A stretch of DNA of 42,368 bases from Ralstonia sp. A12. GTDB taxonomy: Bacteria; Pseudomonadota; Gammaproteobacteria; Burkholderiales; Burkholderiaceae. Both the position numbers and the translations under genes were made by a program. The notes beneath the pieces are model-generated. The model did not search any database and had not been told where the DNA came from. It worked only from the letters and a program-made list of their open reading frames with translations. The DNA lies in assembly GCF_000801955.1 (NCBI RefSeq), contig NZ_JSZO01000017.1:1-42368 (forward strand). The letters run 5' to 3'. Of this stretch, positions 15,408 through 24,379 are shown piece by piece; position 1 is the first letter of the stretch, and each line of letters begins with the position of its first letter.

Positions 15408-16148
15408 ATGATGATTGCTTTACCCAGCCTACTCAAGACATCGACGCATCGCGCTGCATGGCGCCCAGTGCCGTTCGGCTGTTGGATGCCCGTGTGGGCG
15501 CGTCAAACCAGCCGATGCGCGGCGCTGGCTGGCATCGTCCTGATGCTGGTCGCGTGCGCGGGGCCACCGCCGAACGAGCGGGAGACCGGCAGCGGCGGCA
15601 CGCTGGTGCGATACAGCTCACGCCAGGTGAGTGTGGATCTGACCGATACGGAGCAGCAGAGCCTGCGCACCATGCGGGATCGTACCTACGCCAATACCGC
15701 GCAGGACCGTGCACTGGGTGCTGTGGCCAAGGCGCTGACCGAACTCGGTTACGCGCCGGTATCCGTCGACCACGAAACCGGTCTGGTTGAAGCGGGCCGC
15801 AGCGACACGCTGGTGCCGAAGTGGCGCCAACTGCTGCGTGGTGCGCTCAAGAACTACACCGGCATGTTTCCGGCCAAGCCGGATCACGAACGCGTATCGG
15901 CGGTCATTGCCGTCAAGGCGGGCTCGGGTGGCCAGGCAACGCTCGTACGCGCCCGATTCGACAGCACGGTCTGGGACAGCAACGGCGACGCGCGCACGAA
16001 GACCGTGCTGCAGCGGGAGATCTACGACGGCTTCTTCGCCAGTGTGGACAAGGTGCTGTGTACGGCTGCGTGCAAGGGGCAGCCTCAAGCGCCCCAGTCG
16101 CCAGCGCAGGCGGCGCCGGTACGTGCCGTGCGCCTGGCCGGCGAGTGA
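15408..16148 (+). CDS. Predicted lipoprotein of unknown function
   Basis: Up to 246 residues. A hydrophobic segment ending LMLVACAG contains a lipobox, with the lipidated cysteine at residue 50 from ATG 15408. If translation begins at the internal ATG 15486, the cysteine is at 24, a more usual signal length, so the start is uncertain. The mature part has a mixed alpha/beta core (DRALGAVAKALTELGYAPVSVDHETGLVEAGRS) and a proline/alanine/glutamine-rich tail. It has no recognisable catalytic motif. It is divergent from a LysR gene that may control it. I do not recognise a named family. Confidence 0.75.
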   Translation: MMIALPSLLKTSTHRAAWRPVPFGCWMPVWARQTSRCAALAGIVLMLVACAGPPPNERETGSGGTLVRYSSRQVSVDLTDTEQQSLRTMRDRTYANTAQDRALGAVAKALTELGYAPVSVDHETGLVEAGRSDTLVPKWRQLLRGALKNYTGMFPAKPDHERVSAVIAVKAGSGGQATLVRARFDSTVWDSNGDARTKTVLQREIYDGFFASVDKVLCTAACKGQPQAPQSPAQAAPVRAVRLAGE

Positions 16149-16155
16149 GGATTCG

Positions 16156-17586
16156 CTAATCCCGCTTCTGCACTGCGGGCGGCAGCCACGTGCCATCCAG
16201 CGCAGCTTCCTTCGGCCACGTCAGTTGCATGCGCAACAGGAAGGGCCCCACGGGCGGCGGCAGCCAGTTGTTACGCATGCCCTTGGGCGGCGCGCGCTGG
16301 ATCAGGATGTCGAGCGAGCCATCGCGGTTCAGGCGTGGGTGGTCTGCCTCGCTGATGACGTTGCGCAGGCCCGGGCGCTCCACAGTGCGGCGCGGTTGCT
16401 GCACGGCGGCCACAGCCCAGCCAGCGTTCTCAGGTGGGAGCTGGTTGCGGTCGAAATGCAGCACGTAGCGATGTGTGCTGTCCAGCGGCAGGCTGTTGGC
16501 ATCCGCCGTGGCCGTGGCGATCAGCATGTCCTGCGGCACATCCGTACCGCCACCCGACCACGAGACGATGGCGCGTTGCGCGTAGTCCAGCCCATACGCG
16601 CCAATCATGCGCGGGATGAACCAGCCATTCTGCGTGATCTGCGGCTGCTTGGCCGCCATGGAGAGCGTCTCGCGTGCGGCAGTCACGCCGGCATCCATGA
16701 CCTTGAGGCTGGTGGCGTCCACAGCCTTGGCATCAAACGGCGCACCCGGCACGATGCCCAGGTTGCGCAGCGATGCCACCATCGTGGAATCCGCCGCGTG
16801 CGGCGGGTTGTCCTTGAGCAGCTCGGCAAAGCGCGTGAAGTACGTGTTGGCATCCAGCGCGGTTACGCGGCGGCGCGCTGCATTCAGGCTGACGTCGATG
16901 TCGTTGGCCTTGTCCGCTTCGGCTTCCGTTTCGCGCGCGCCAGGTTTGCCGAATGCTTCGAGCGGCGTGATGCGATAGCGATCCTGCACGCGGCGCGCGG
17001 CAACTTCATCGCGCTGGCCAGCAACCTGGGTGCGTGCGACGACCCATACCAGGTTGGTCGGCGCGGCAATCTGTTTGACGCCCGCCGGCAGCGTCCCTTC
17101 CCAGCCCGGCGGCGTGATGGCGTAGTTGGCCGCACGGGCACCGGTGGTGCGGTTGCCGAGCGATTCGAACACATCGGTCCAGGCGTCGTGTACCGCGACC
17201 CAGATGTGGCGGCGGCCGACGTCGGGCAGGCTCAGCACGACCGGCCCGTTGCGCAAATCGACGAAGGCGCTGCTGGCAAGCACGTCTACGCGGGCCCGCA
17301 CGCCGGCCGGCAGGGCTTCATCTTCCAGCGTGCGCTGGTGCATGAAGCGGCCATTGGGCGCGATGGCGGAAGTGACCTGCATCAACGCGTCCGTCATCAT
17401 CAACGGAAACGCATACACATAAGCGGATCGGACTTGCGCCTCGCCGGCTTGCGGCAGGCGCAGTTCGTTGGCTGCGGCGGGGTTCGGGTCCTGGGTCGCG
17501 CAGCCGGTCAGGGTCAGGGCCGCCGCGCTCAACGCCACAGCCGCCAGCCTCATGAGCGGGCGCACGGGCGCATGGCAGTGCGTCAT
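16156..17586 (-). CDS. DUF1254/DUF1214-like lipoprotein
   Basis: 476 residues from ATG 17586, which follows GGAG at 6 bases. A signal peptide ends LTLTGCATQ, so the protein is probably lipidated. The N-terminal part (AYVYAFPLMMTDALM, FVDLRNGPVVLSLPDVGRRHIWVAVHDAWTDVF) matches DUF1254, and the C-terminal part (SLPLDSTHRYVLHFDRNQLPP, ending NNWLPPPVGPFLLRMQLTWP) matches DUF1214. These paired domains are widespread in proteobacteria with no established reaction. It converges on the lipoprotein gene (7-bp gap). The 217-bp upstream gap contains a short palindrome (17712-17727) and a small tandem repeat (17755-17792). Confidence 0.85.
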   Translation of the reverse strand: MTHCHAPVRPLMRLAAVALSAAALTLTGCATQDPNPAAANELRLPQAGEAQVRSAYVYAFPLMMTDALMQVTSAIAPNGRFMHQRTLEDEALPAGVRARVDVLASSAFVDLRNGPVVLSLPDVGRRHIWVAVHDAWTDVFESLGNRTTGARAANYAITPPGWEGTLPAGVKQIAAPTNLVWVVARTQVAGQRDEVAARRVQDRYRITPLEAFGKPGARETEAEADKANDIDVSLNAARRRVTALDANTYFTRFAELLKDNPPHAADSTMVASLRNLGIVPGAPFDAKAVDATSLKVMDAGVTAARETLSMAAKQPQITQNGWFIPRMIGAYGLDYAQRAIVSWSGGGTDVPQDMLIATATADANSLPLDSTHRYVLHFDRNQLPPENAGWAVAAVQQPRRTVERPGLRNVISEADHPRLNRDGSLDILIQRAPPKGMRNNWLPPPVGPFLLRMQLTWPKEAALDGTWLPPAVQKRD

Positions 17587-17754
17587 CGTGTTCTCCATCT
17601 TGTCGGTACGCGGCAACAGGAAACCAGACGCCTGTCGAACATCCCCCCAAGGATGCTTGCGCATACGGTTGCGCGGTCGCCCGTCACGACGCCACGCTTG
17701 TTGTTAAGCCTCTTCTGAATTTAGAAGTGCCGCCCTCGCAAGTCAATCGAAGTG

Positions 17755-17792
17755 CGGTGGGGTGCGCACGGTGGGGTGCGCGGTAGGGTGCA
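17755..17792. repeat. Short tandem repeat in an intergenic region
   Basis: Three units, cggtggggtgcgca (17755-17768), cggtggggtgcg (17769-17780) and cggtagggtgca (17781-17792), lie just past the end of the flavoprotein gene. Possibly replication slippage. Confidence 0.6.
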
Positions 17793-17803
17793 TGCGGATG
17801 CGC

Positions 17804-18787
17804 CTACAGCCGCAGATGTAGGGCGAGGCGCAACTTGGCGGCATCGTACTCGGCTTTGAGCCGTGTGACGATCTCTCCGGCGGGGGGGAGGTCGCCAATC
17901 TGGCCCACACCCTGGCCAGCGCCCCAGATGTCTTTCCACGCCTTGGCGCGGGAGCTGCCGTCGCCAAAGTTCATCTTCGACTTGTCGGCCTCGGGCAGGG
18001 CTTGTGGGTCCAGGCCGGCCAGTTCGATGCTCTCGCGGATGTAGTTGCCGTGCACGCCCGTGAAGAGGTTGGTGTAGATGATGTCGGACGCCGCCGCGCG
18101 CACGATGGCGGTCTTGTAGCTCTCGGCGGCGTGCGCCTCCTGGCTGGCGATGAAGCGCGTGCCGATGTAGGCGAAGTCCGCCCCCATGGCCTGCGCGGCG
18201 AGGATGGCATCCCCCGTGGCGATGGCGCCCGACAGCGCGATCGGCCCATCGAAGATGCTGCGCACCTCGCCCACCAGGGCAAACGGCGACAGCGTGCCGG
18301 CATGCCCGCCCGCCCCTGCAGCCACCAGGATCAGCCCGTCGACGCCGGCTTCGAGCGCCTTTTCGGCATGGCGCAGATTGATCACGTCGTGCAGCACGAT
18401 GCCGCCGTAGCTGTGCACGGCATCGAGGATCTCCTTGACCGGCGCGCGCAGCGAGGTGATGAAGATCGGCACCTTGTGCTTGACGCAGGTGGCCACGTCC
18501 TGCTCGAGCCGCGCGTTGGAGTGGTGCACGATCTGATTGACGGCCAGCGGCCCCACCACGTCGTGCGGATGCGCGGCGCGGTGGGCGGCCAGGTCCTCGT
18601 TGATCTGCGTGAGCCAGTCGTCCAGCACCTCGGCCGGGCGCGCATTGAGCGCCGGAAACGCGCCGACGATGCCGGCCTTGCACTGCGCTAGCACCAGTTC
18701 CGGATAGCTCACGATGAACATGGGCGACCCGATCACGGGCAGCGTCAGGTGTTGCAGCGCGGGCGGCAAGTGCTTGGCGGCGGGCAT
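17804..18787 (-). CDS. NAD(P)H-dependent flavin oxidoreductase, nitronate monooxygenase-like
   Basis: 327 residues. TIM-barrel FMN protein: opening PVIGSPMFIVSYPELVLAQCKAGIVGAFPAL, flavin-binding VDGLILVAAGAGGHAGTLSP, and phosphate-binding GADFAYIGTRFIASQEA. Bacterial relatives include nitronate monooxygenases and the FabK enoyl reductases; the AGAGGHAG histidine region favours the nitronate monooxygenase side. It likely protects against nitronates or acts as a general quinone/enone reductase. It is a single gene with its own dyad-overlapped -10 element (18810-18829). Confidence 0.85.
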   Translation of the reverse strand: MPAAKHLPPALQHLTLPVIGSPMFIVSYPELVLAQCKAGIVGAFPALNARPAEVLDDWLTQINEDLAAHRAAHPHDVVGPLAVNQIVHHSNARLEQDVATCVKHKVPIFITSLRAPVKEILDAVHSYGGIVLHDVINLRHAEKALEAGVDGLILVAAGAGGHAGTLSPFALVGEVRSIFDGPIALSGAIATGDAILAAQAMGADFAYIGTRFIASQEAHAAESYKTAIVRAAASDIIYTNLFTGVHGNYIRESIELAGLDPQALPEADKSKMNFGDGSSRAKAWKDIWGAGQGVGQIGDLPPAGEIVTRLKAEYDAAKLRLALHLRL

Positions 18788-18809
18788 GGCGTCTCCGGGC
18801 AGACGGGCG

Positions 18810-18829
18810 TCGTTCGATTATAGGAACGA
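18810..18829 (-). promoter_or_regulatory. Dyad overlapping a perfect -10 element
   Basis: tcgttc (18810-18815) and gaacga (18824-18829) are perfect arms around gattatag. On the minus strand this contains TATAAT (18822-18817), placed to drive the flavin oxidoreductase gene 30 bases on. No good -35 is visible, so an activator or repressor probably binds the dyad. Confidence 0.5.
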
Positions 18830-18866
18830 TCCAGCACTCTGCCGCGCGCGATTTGCCGGCCGGGGC

Positions 18867-19415
18867 TCAGGCATGCGCGTGCTGCGCGAGCAACTCGATG
18901 AAGGTGCGGTTGAAGGCCGGCAGGTCGTCGGGTTTGCGGCTGCTGACCCAGTTGCGGTCGGTGGCGACTTCCTGGTCGACCCAAGTGCCGCCGGCGTTGC
19001 GGATGTCGTCCTGCAGCGAGGGCCAACTCGTCAACGTGCGCCCGCGCACCAGCCCGGCAGAGACCATCAGCCACGGCCCGTGGCAGATCACGGCGATGGG
19101 CTTCTGCGCCTGCTCGAACGCTTTTACAAAGGCCTGCGCGGCGGGCACCATGCGCAGCGCATCGGCGTTGAACACGCCGCCGGGTAGCACCAGGCCATGG
19201 AAGTCGTCGGCGCGGGCGTAGTCCAGAACGAGGTCCACCTTGAACTTGTCGGCCTTGGTGTCGTGATGCAGCCCCGTCACGCTGCCGGCCTTGGGCGCGA
19301 TGACGGCGGTGGTGGCACCGGCCGCTTCCAGCGCCTGCTTGGGGCTTGCCAGCTCGGCTTGCTCGAAGAGGTCGTGGACCAGGATGGCGATGCGCATGTC
19401 GTGTAGCGTGGTCAT
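18867..19415 (-). CDS. DJ-1/PfpI-family protein (type 1 glutamine amidotransferase-like)
   Basis: 182 residues. The nucleophile elbow IAVICHGPW places Cys111-His112; a glutamate in LFEQAELA (18 or 21) would complete the triad. GLVLPGGVFNADALR and SWPSLQDDIRNAGGTWVD are standard for the PfpI/YhbO branch, which contains stress-response deglycase- or glyoxalase-like proteins. The start follows aggag at a proper distance. It is divergent from the dehalogenase-like gene (116-bp gap). The exact activity of this branch is disputed, so a general name is used. Confidence 0.9.
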   Translation of the reverse strand: MTTLHDMRIAILVHDLFEQAELASPKQALEAAGATTAVIAPKAGSVTGLHHDTKADKFKVDLVLDYARADDFHGLVLPGGVFNADALRMVPAAQAFVKAFEQAQKPIAVICHGPWLMVSAGLVRGRTLTSWPSLQDDIRNAGGTWVDQEVATDRNWVSSRKPDDLPAFNRTFIELLAQHAHA

Positions 19416-19531
19416 GATGAACTCCTGTCAGGTGGGCGGAGCGGACATCTCCGCAACGTGCATGCCCGGGGTGCGCTAGCATGCGGAGCATTCCTCACCC
19501 GTCGCCTCACGACCGATCACTGGAGACCCGC

Positions 19532-20458
19532 ATGACCACGCCGCTTTCCATCGATGCCGCCACCGCCGCTGCAGATGCCGTGCTGTTTCCGGGTTTTCGC
19601 CCGTTCCGCCAAGCGGTCAACGGGGTGGAGATCGCCGGGGTGATTGGCGGCAGTGGACCGCCCCTGCTGTTGCTGCACGGCCATCCGCAAAGCCATGTGA
19701 TCTGGCACAAGGTGGCGCACGAACTGGCGCGCGACTACACCGTTGTCGCCACGGATTTGCGCGGCTATGGCGCGTCGTCCAAACCGGAAGGCAGCGCCAG
19801 GCATGTCGAATACAGCAAGCGCACCATGGCGCAGGACCAGGTGGAAGTGATGCGCGCGCTCGGCTTCGGCCGCTTCCGGCTATGCGCACATGATCGCGGC
19901 GCACGCGTGGCGCATCGCCTGTGTGTCGATCACCCTGTACATGTGGAGCGCGCCATGCTGCTCGACATCGCCCCCACGCTGGCGATGTACGAGCACACCG
20001 ATATGGCCTTTGCATCCGCCTACTGGCACTGGTTCTTCCTGATCCAGCCGTCGCCGTTTCCTGAAACGCTCATCAATGCCACGCCGGATTTCTACATCAG
20101 CAAATTGATGGGCCTGCGGCATGCGGGGCTTGAACCATTTGCCCCGGAAGCGATGGCCACCTACGCCGCCGCCATGCGCGAGCCTGCCTGCGTGCACGCC
20201 ATGTGCGAGGACTACCGCGCCGCCGCCACCATCGACCTCGAACACGATCGCGCCGACCGTGCTGCCGGCAAGCGTGTGAGCGTGCCGCTGCGCGTGCTGT
20301 GGGGCGAGCACGGCGTGATCCAGCGGTGCTTCAAGCCCCTGGAACTGTGGAGCGCGGTGGCCAAGGATGTGAGCGGCGGTACCGTGCCATGCGGGCACTA
20401 TGTGCCGGAGGAAGCGCCGGAGGCGTTGTTGACGGAGATGCGGGCGTTTTTTGCCTGA
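19532..20458 (+). CDS. Alpha/beta hydrolase, fluoroacetate (haloacetate) dehalogenase-like
   Basis: 308 residues from ATG 19532, behind ctggaga. The nucleophile is aspartate, not serine: CAHDRGARV (Asp121, Arg122, Arg125). A second acid is Asp145 in LLDIAPT, the halide pocket pair is His166-Trp167 in YWHWFFLIQ, and the base is His289 in PCGHYVP. This constellation (Asp nucleophile, two arginines, His-Trp) is what is known for fluoroacetate dehalogenases such as FAcD, so C-halogen cleavage is well supported at the motif level. Epoxide hydrolase relatives share the fold but lack the His-Trp pair. Substrate range is not provable from sequence. Confidence 0.85.
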   Translation: MTTPLSIDAATAAADAVLFPGFRPFRQAVNGVEIAGVIGGSGPPLLLLHGHPQSHVIWHKVAHELARDYTVVATDLRGYGASSKPEGSARHVEYSKRTMAQDQVEVMRALGFGRFRLCAHDRGARVAHRLCVDHPVHVERAMLLDIAPTLAMYEHTDMAFASAYWHWFFLIQPSPFPETLINATPDFYISKLMGLRHAGLEPFAPEAMATYAAAMREPACVHAMCEDYRAAATIDLEHDRADRAAGKRVSVPLRVLWGEHGVIQRCFKPLELWSAVAKDVSGGTVPCGHYVPEEAPEALLTEMRAFFA

Positions 20459-20473
20459 GCGTGACTTGGCGGA

Positions 20474-21157
20474 CTAAGCCTCCGCCCACTCTCGCAACAG
20501 GTTGTGATACGTCCCCGTCAACGCAATGACGGACGTGTCCTCCTGCCCCAGTACCGCCATCAGCCGCTGCAGTTCCGTATCCATCTGGAACAGCAGCGCG
20601 CGATGCGCATCACTGCGCACCATGCTCTGCAGCCAGAAGAACGAGCACACCCGCGCGCCGCGCGTGACGGGTGTGACGCGGTGCAGGCTGCTGCTCGGGT
20701 AGAGCACCATGTCACCCGCCGCGAGCTTGACGCGGTGCTCGCCAAAGGTGTCGTCGATGACGAGTTCGCCGCCGTCGTAGTTTTCGGGCTCGGTCAGGAA
20801 CAGCGTGCAGGAGAGGTCGCTGCGGATGCGGAAGTCGGTACCGCGCAGGTGGCGCACGGCGTTGTCGACGTGGTTGCCGAAGGTCTGCCCGCCCGCGTAG
20901 CGGTTGAACAGCGGCGGGAATACCTTGAGCGGCAGCGCGGCCGAGAAGAACAGCGTGTTGGCTGCCAGCGCATCCTGGATGAAGGTGCCGACCTCCCGCG
21001 CAGCGGGCGAGCCTTCAGGCAACTGCATGTTGTGCTTCACCTGGCCCGACTGAGCGCCGGCGGTGACTTTGCCGTCCACCCATTCCGCGGTGTCGATGAT
21101 GGCGCGGCAGTGTGCGACCTGATCCTTGGTGAGGACGGCGGGAATCTTCAACAGCAT
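20474..21157 (-). CDS. piuC: PiuC-type Fe(II)/2-oxoglutarate dioxygenase (PKHD hydroxylase)
   Basis: 227 residues. The prolyl-4-hydroxylase-like core has His96-x-Asp98 (GNHVDNAV) and distal His159 ([10 protein letters not shown]) as iron ligands, with Arg169 placed for 2-oxoglutarate. The start [10 protein letters not shown] and length are as in PiuC/YbiX. These genes usually follow catecholate-siderophore TonB receptors and may process siderophores or peptides. Here it is the last gene of such an operon and overlaps the Sel1-repeat gene by 10 bases. Regulation by iron is inferred from the Fur-box-like site at 24226-24245. Confidence 0.92.
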   Translation of the reverse strand: MLLKIPAVLTKDQVAHCRAIIDTAEWVDGKVTAGAQSGQVKHNMQLPEGSPAAREVGTFIQDALAANTLFFSAALPLKVFPPLFNRYAGGQTFGNHVDNAVRHLRGTDFRIRSDLSCTLFLTEPENYDGGELVIDDTFGEHRVKLAAGDMVLYPSSSLHRVTPVTRGARVCSFFWLQSMVRSDAHRALLFQMDTELQRLMAVLGQEDTSVIALTGTYHNLLREWAEA

Positions 21158-21900
21158 GGCGATTCGGTTTCAAGTGCGCCGGCCAGCGTGCGCAGGCGCG
21201 CATCGGGATGGCCGGCAAGAAAGTCATGGGCCTTGGCGAGGAAGGCGGGTGTCGCGCTGCGCGGTACGGCTCGCATCCACGTGCGGGCTTCGTCGGCGCG
21301 GTCGGTGAGCGCGAAGAGTCGTGCCGCATTGAACTGGCCACGGAAGTCGCCACCCTCAGCGGCACGCAGGTAGCAGTACAGGGCCATCCCCAGGTCGGCC
21401 TCGACTTCCCAGCCGTCTTCATAGAAACCGCCGACCACGTTGATCGACTTGGCGTGTCCTTGCGCAGCGGCTGCCTGGAAGAGGGCGAAGGCTTGTGCGC
21501 GATCTTGCCGTACACCGCGCCCGAGCTGCAGGCTGGTGGCGTAGTTGTACTGGCCCCAGTCGAGGCCGGCATCTGCCGCGCGGGCATACCAATGCGTGGC
21601 GGTCTTGTCACAGGCGGGGGCGCCCCAGCCGTGCTCGTAGCAGCGGCCGAGCATGTTGGCGGCCATGGCGTGGCCGGATACCGCGGCGGTCTTGAACCAG
21701 AAGAGGGCCTCGGTGTGATTGCGTTCAACGCCGTGGCCATCGAGCAGCCATTGGCCGAGGATGGCCTGTGCCTCCGTATGGCCGCGACGGGCGGCGCCGG
21801 CTAGCCAATCCGCCGCGCGGTCGGCCGGGCCGGTCAGCACGGCGTGGATGGCATCCACCACCGCAGCATCGGCTGCGGTGGTTTGCGCTTGTGCCGCCAT
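21148..21900 (-). CDS. Sel1-like repeat protein in the iron-uptake operon
   Basis: 250 residues made of tandem about 36-residue Sel1/TPR-like repeats between about 40 and 210 (for example [73 protein letters not shown]). No signal peptide is obvious, so it is probably cytoplasmic. Sel1 repeats form a solenoid for protein binding; no catalytic residues are seen. Its frame overlaps piuC and touches the receptor stop at 21900, so translation is coupled through the operon. I recall Sel1-type genes between TonB receptors and piuC elsewhere, but their job is not established. Confidence 0.88.
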   Translation of the reverse strand: MAAQAQTTAADAAVVDAIHAVLTGPADRAADWLAGAARRGHTEAQAILGQWLLDGHGVERNHTEALFWFKTAAVSGHAMAANMLGRCYEHGWGAPACDKTATHWYARAADAGLDWGQYNYATSLQLGRGVRQDRAQAFALFQAAAAQGHAKSINVVGGFYEDGWEVEADLGMALYCYLRAAEGGDFRGQFNAARLFALTDRADEARTWMRAVPRSATPAFLAKAHDFLAGHPDARLRTLAGALETESPCC

Positions 21901-24179
21901 CAGTACCGGATACCCAGCGTCAGGATCGCCGCGCGCCCCGGTGCGAGCGATGCGTAGTGCGATGCATACGCCTGGTTGTAGTACTTCTTGTCGAACAGGT
22001 TCTGCACGTTCAACTGCAGGTTCATGTGCTTGTCGATGCGGTACGAGGCCATCGCGTCAAAGCGCCAGTAGGCCGGCACCCACTTCGGGTTGGCTGGGTT
22101 GGCGCTGCCCCAGACCTTCGAGACGTAGTACGCACCGCCACCCAGCGTGAACTTCGGCATCGGCTGGTAGGTGGTCCACAGGCTGAAGCTGCTCTTGGGC
22201 GTGTTGGGGAATTCGGTGCCGTTGGTGGCGCCAAAGGCCGAGCCCGAACCGCCGTTGTTGCGCAGCTCGCTCTTCAGGTATGTGTAGCCGCCGAACACCT
22301 GCCACTTGTTGGTGAGCGCGCCCGACCAGCCCAGCTCGAAACCGTCCACGCGCTTGTTGCCAGCCATGGCGGCGGTGCCGTCCTGCAGCACGATGCGCGC
22401 GTTGGTGGTTTCAATGCGGAAGATGGCAGCGGTCAGCGCCAGCTTGTTGTCCAGCACGTTCCACTTGGTGCCGAGTTCGTAGGCGCGGTTCTTCTCAGGG
22501 GCGAGCACGTCGCCGCGATTGCCCGAGCGGTCTGGTGTGAGCGCGCTGCCATCGGCACCCTGGCCGGCCACGGAACCCGACGGCGTGGACGACGTGCCAT
22601 ACGCCACGTAGATGCTGCCGTTCTGCGCAGGCTTGAAGACCAGGCCGAGCTGGTAGTTCAGCAGGTTGTCGTCACGCGAGAAGCTGGAGCGCACGCCTTG
22701 CGCATTAGCCGACGTGGTGGCCGATGCCGAGTAGCGATCGAAGCGCAGGCCGCCGTTGATCTGCCAGCGCGGCGACAGCTCGATGGTGTCGAACACGTAG
22801 GCCGATTGCGTGCGCACCGTGGTCTCGGCCGGGTTGTTGGCCAGCGTGATGTTGCCCGTCCACGGGTCATTCGGGTTCGGGTTGAACAGGCTGGTGCAGT
22901 TGTAGCCGCCGGCCGCGCCGATCCCGTTCGGACAGCGGTTGCTGCCCGTGGGGACGTTGTACGTGTCGTTGCTGCTGTGCTCGCGCGAGAACTCCAGGCC
23001 CGCCGCATAGCTGTGCTTGAAGCCGCCGGTCTCGAACTTGCCGGTCGCTTCCGTCTGGTTGGCGACGGTATTGGCCACGGAGTAACGCGTGTTGGCACGG
23101 CGCCAGACCATGCCGTAGTAGATGTTGCCCTGGCTGTCGTCCGGCTGCGTCCAGACGTAGTCCTGGCTGGTGCGTGCGATGCGCGTGGTGTTGCGCAGCT
23201 TCAGCGCGCTCGACACATCGTGCTCCAGCGACAGCGTGCCCATGTCGACGCGGTCACGGCGGAAGTCGCGGCCGAGGCCATAGTAGGTATTGCGGTCGAC
23301 ATCCACCGGCGAGCCGTCGCCGGGTGCGAACAATTGCGGCCGGCCATCGGTGCGGCGGTTGAACGTGCCGTTGTTGTAAGGGATACCCGTGTCCGGCGTG
23401 TCGTTCGATTGCAGGTGGTAGTACGACAGCGTGGCGCGCGTGGGCGTGCCCAGCCCAAACGCGATGGACGGTGCGATGCCCCAGCGGCTGAAGCTCGTCA
23501 CGTCACGGCCCGGTGTGCCGGCGTCGTGATACATCGCGTTCAGGCGGAAGGCGGCGTGCTCGCCGATCTGGTAGTTGCCGTCGGCCGTGGCGCGCTTGTA
23601 CGCCGCATTGCCCACCGACACCGTGCCTTCCGTGAAGTGCTCCAGCTTGGGCGTTTTGCTGACGATATTGATCGCCCCACCCGCCGAGCCGCGCCCTTCA
23701 TACGCGCCCGACGGCCCCTTGATGACCTCCACCGATTCCACGTTGAACATCTCGCGCGATTGCGCACCGATGTCACGCAGCCCGTCGAGGAAGGTGCTGG
23801 CCTGCGCGTCATAGCCGCGGATGAACGGGCGATCGCCCACCGGGTTGCCGCCTTCGCCCGCGCCAAATGCAATGCCCGGCACCGTGCGCAGCGCTTCGGT
23901 GAGTGTGACGGAGCCGGTGTCCTGCAGCACCTCGGCCGGGATCACCGTGACGGACTTGGGCGTGTCGAGCAGCGGCGCGGTGAATTTGCCGCCCGAGGCT
24001 TCGTCGGTCTGGTAGCCGGTGCTGCCGGTGACCGTGTGGGTCGGCAGGGTGGCCGTCACTGAATCCTTCTTGGTCTCGGCTATGGCCGGCGTGGCCGCCA
24101 CGGCAAAGCTCATGGCCCCGGTCAGATATCCCACCACCGAATGTTCGGCGCGCTTACGTTCCGTCTGTGCTGCTTGCAT
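21900..24179 (-). CDS. TonB-dependent siderophore receptor, Fiu/PiuA-like
   Basis: 759 residues from ATG 24179. A signal region ends ...TPAIAE (about 35). The N-terminal plug includes LLDTPKSVTVIPAEVLQDTG, FIRGYDAQASTFLDGLRDIG and VEVIKGPSGAYEGRGSAGGAINIVSK, and the beta-barrel ends LTLGIRY with a terminal aromatic residue. The plug wording resembles the catecholate receptors Fiu and PiuA. It imports ferric siderophores across the outer membrane with TonB energy. The genes downstream (Sel1 protein, piuC) fit this. In P. aeruginosa and E. coli such receptors also admit siderophore-linked beta-lactams. The longer frame to 24263 crosses the Fur-like site and is not used. Confidence 0.92.
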   Translation of the reverse strand: MQAAQTERKRAEHSVVGYLTGAMSFAVAATPAIAETKKDSVTATLPTHTVTGSTGYQTDEASGGKFTAPLLDTPKSVTVIPAEVLQDTGSVTLTEALRTVPGIAFGAGEGGNPVGDRPFIRGYDAQASTFLDGLRDIGAQSREMFNVESVEVIKGPSGAYEGRGSAGGAINIVSKTPKLEHFTEGTVSVGNAAYKRATADGNYQIGEHAAFRLNAMYHDAGTPGRDVTSFSRWGIAPSIAFGLGTPTRATLSYYHLQSNDTPDTGIPYNNGTFNRRTDGRPQLFAPGDGSPVDVDRNTYYGLGRDFRRDRVDMGTLSLEHDVSSALKLRNTTRIARTSQDYVWTQPDDSQGNIYYGMVWRRANTRYSVANTVANQTEATGKFETGGFKHSYAAGLEFSREHSSNDTYNVPTGSNRCPNGIGAAGGYNCTSLFNPNPNDPWTGNITLANNPAETTVRTQSAYVFDTIELSPRWQINGGLRFDRYSASATTSANAQGVRSSFSRDDNLLNYQLGLVFKPAQNGSIYVAYGTSSTPSGSVAGQGADGSALTPDRSGNRGDVLAPEKNRAYELGTKWNVLDNKLALTAAIFRIETTNARIVLQDGTAAMAGNKRVDGFELGWSGALTNKWQVFGGYTYLKSELRNNGGSGSAFGATNGTEFPNTPKSSFSLWTTYQPMPKFTLGGGAYYVSKVWGSANPANPKWVPAYWRFDAMASYRIDKHMNLQLNVQNLFDKKYYNQAYASHYASLAPGRAAILTLGIRY

Positions 24180-24225
24180 GGCTTGGTGCCCGCTCCCCTG
24201 AAAAATCTTGTTACATGTTTTGTGC

Positions 24226-24245
24226 AAATGAGAATTGTTATCGTT
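24226..24245 (-). promoter_or_regulatory. Fur-box-like site before the TonB receptor
   Basis: aaatgagaattgttatcgtt (read on plus) closely follows the Fur consensus pattern of alternating gataat/attatc hexamers. It lies 46 bases before the receptor start codon in a locally AT-rich stretch. Confidence 0.7.
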
Positions 24246-24379
24246 CGCATGTGAAGGAGTCAACGCAGAATCTGTCGGTTTCCTTATTGGCTGAAGAAAA
24301 TCTCCGATAAATCAATGTGTTATGCCAAGCGAGCTGCCGGATGCGGCAAAACGCAGCATGTTTTGTGTTCGAAGGCTTC

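Noticed and set aside
15787-17718. 643-codon open frame on the plus strand
   Set aside because: Antisense shadow of the DUF1254/DUF1214-like gene; Arg/His/Gly-rich translation with no domain, caused by high GC at third positions.
21768-24062. 764-codon open frame on the plus strand
   Set aside because: Antisense shadow of the TonB receptor; composition is Val/Arg/His-rich and has no recognisable fold.
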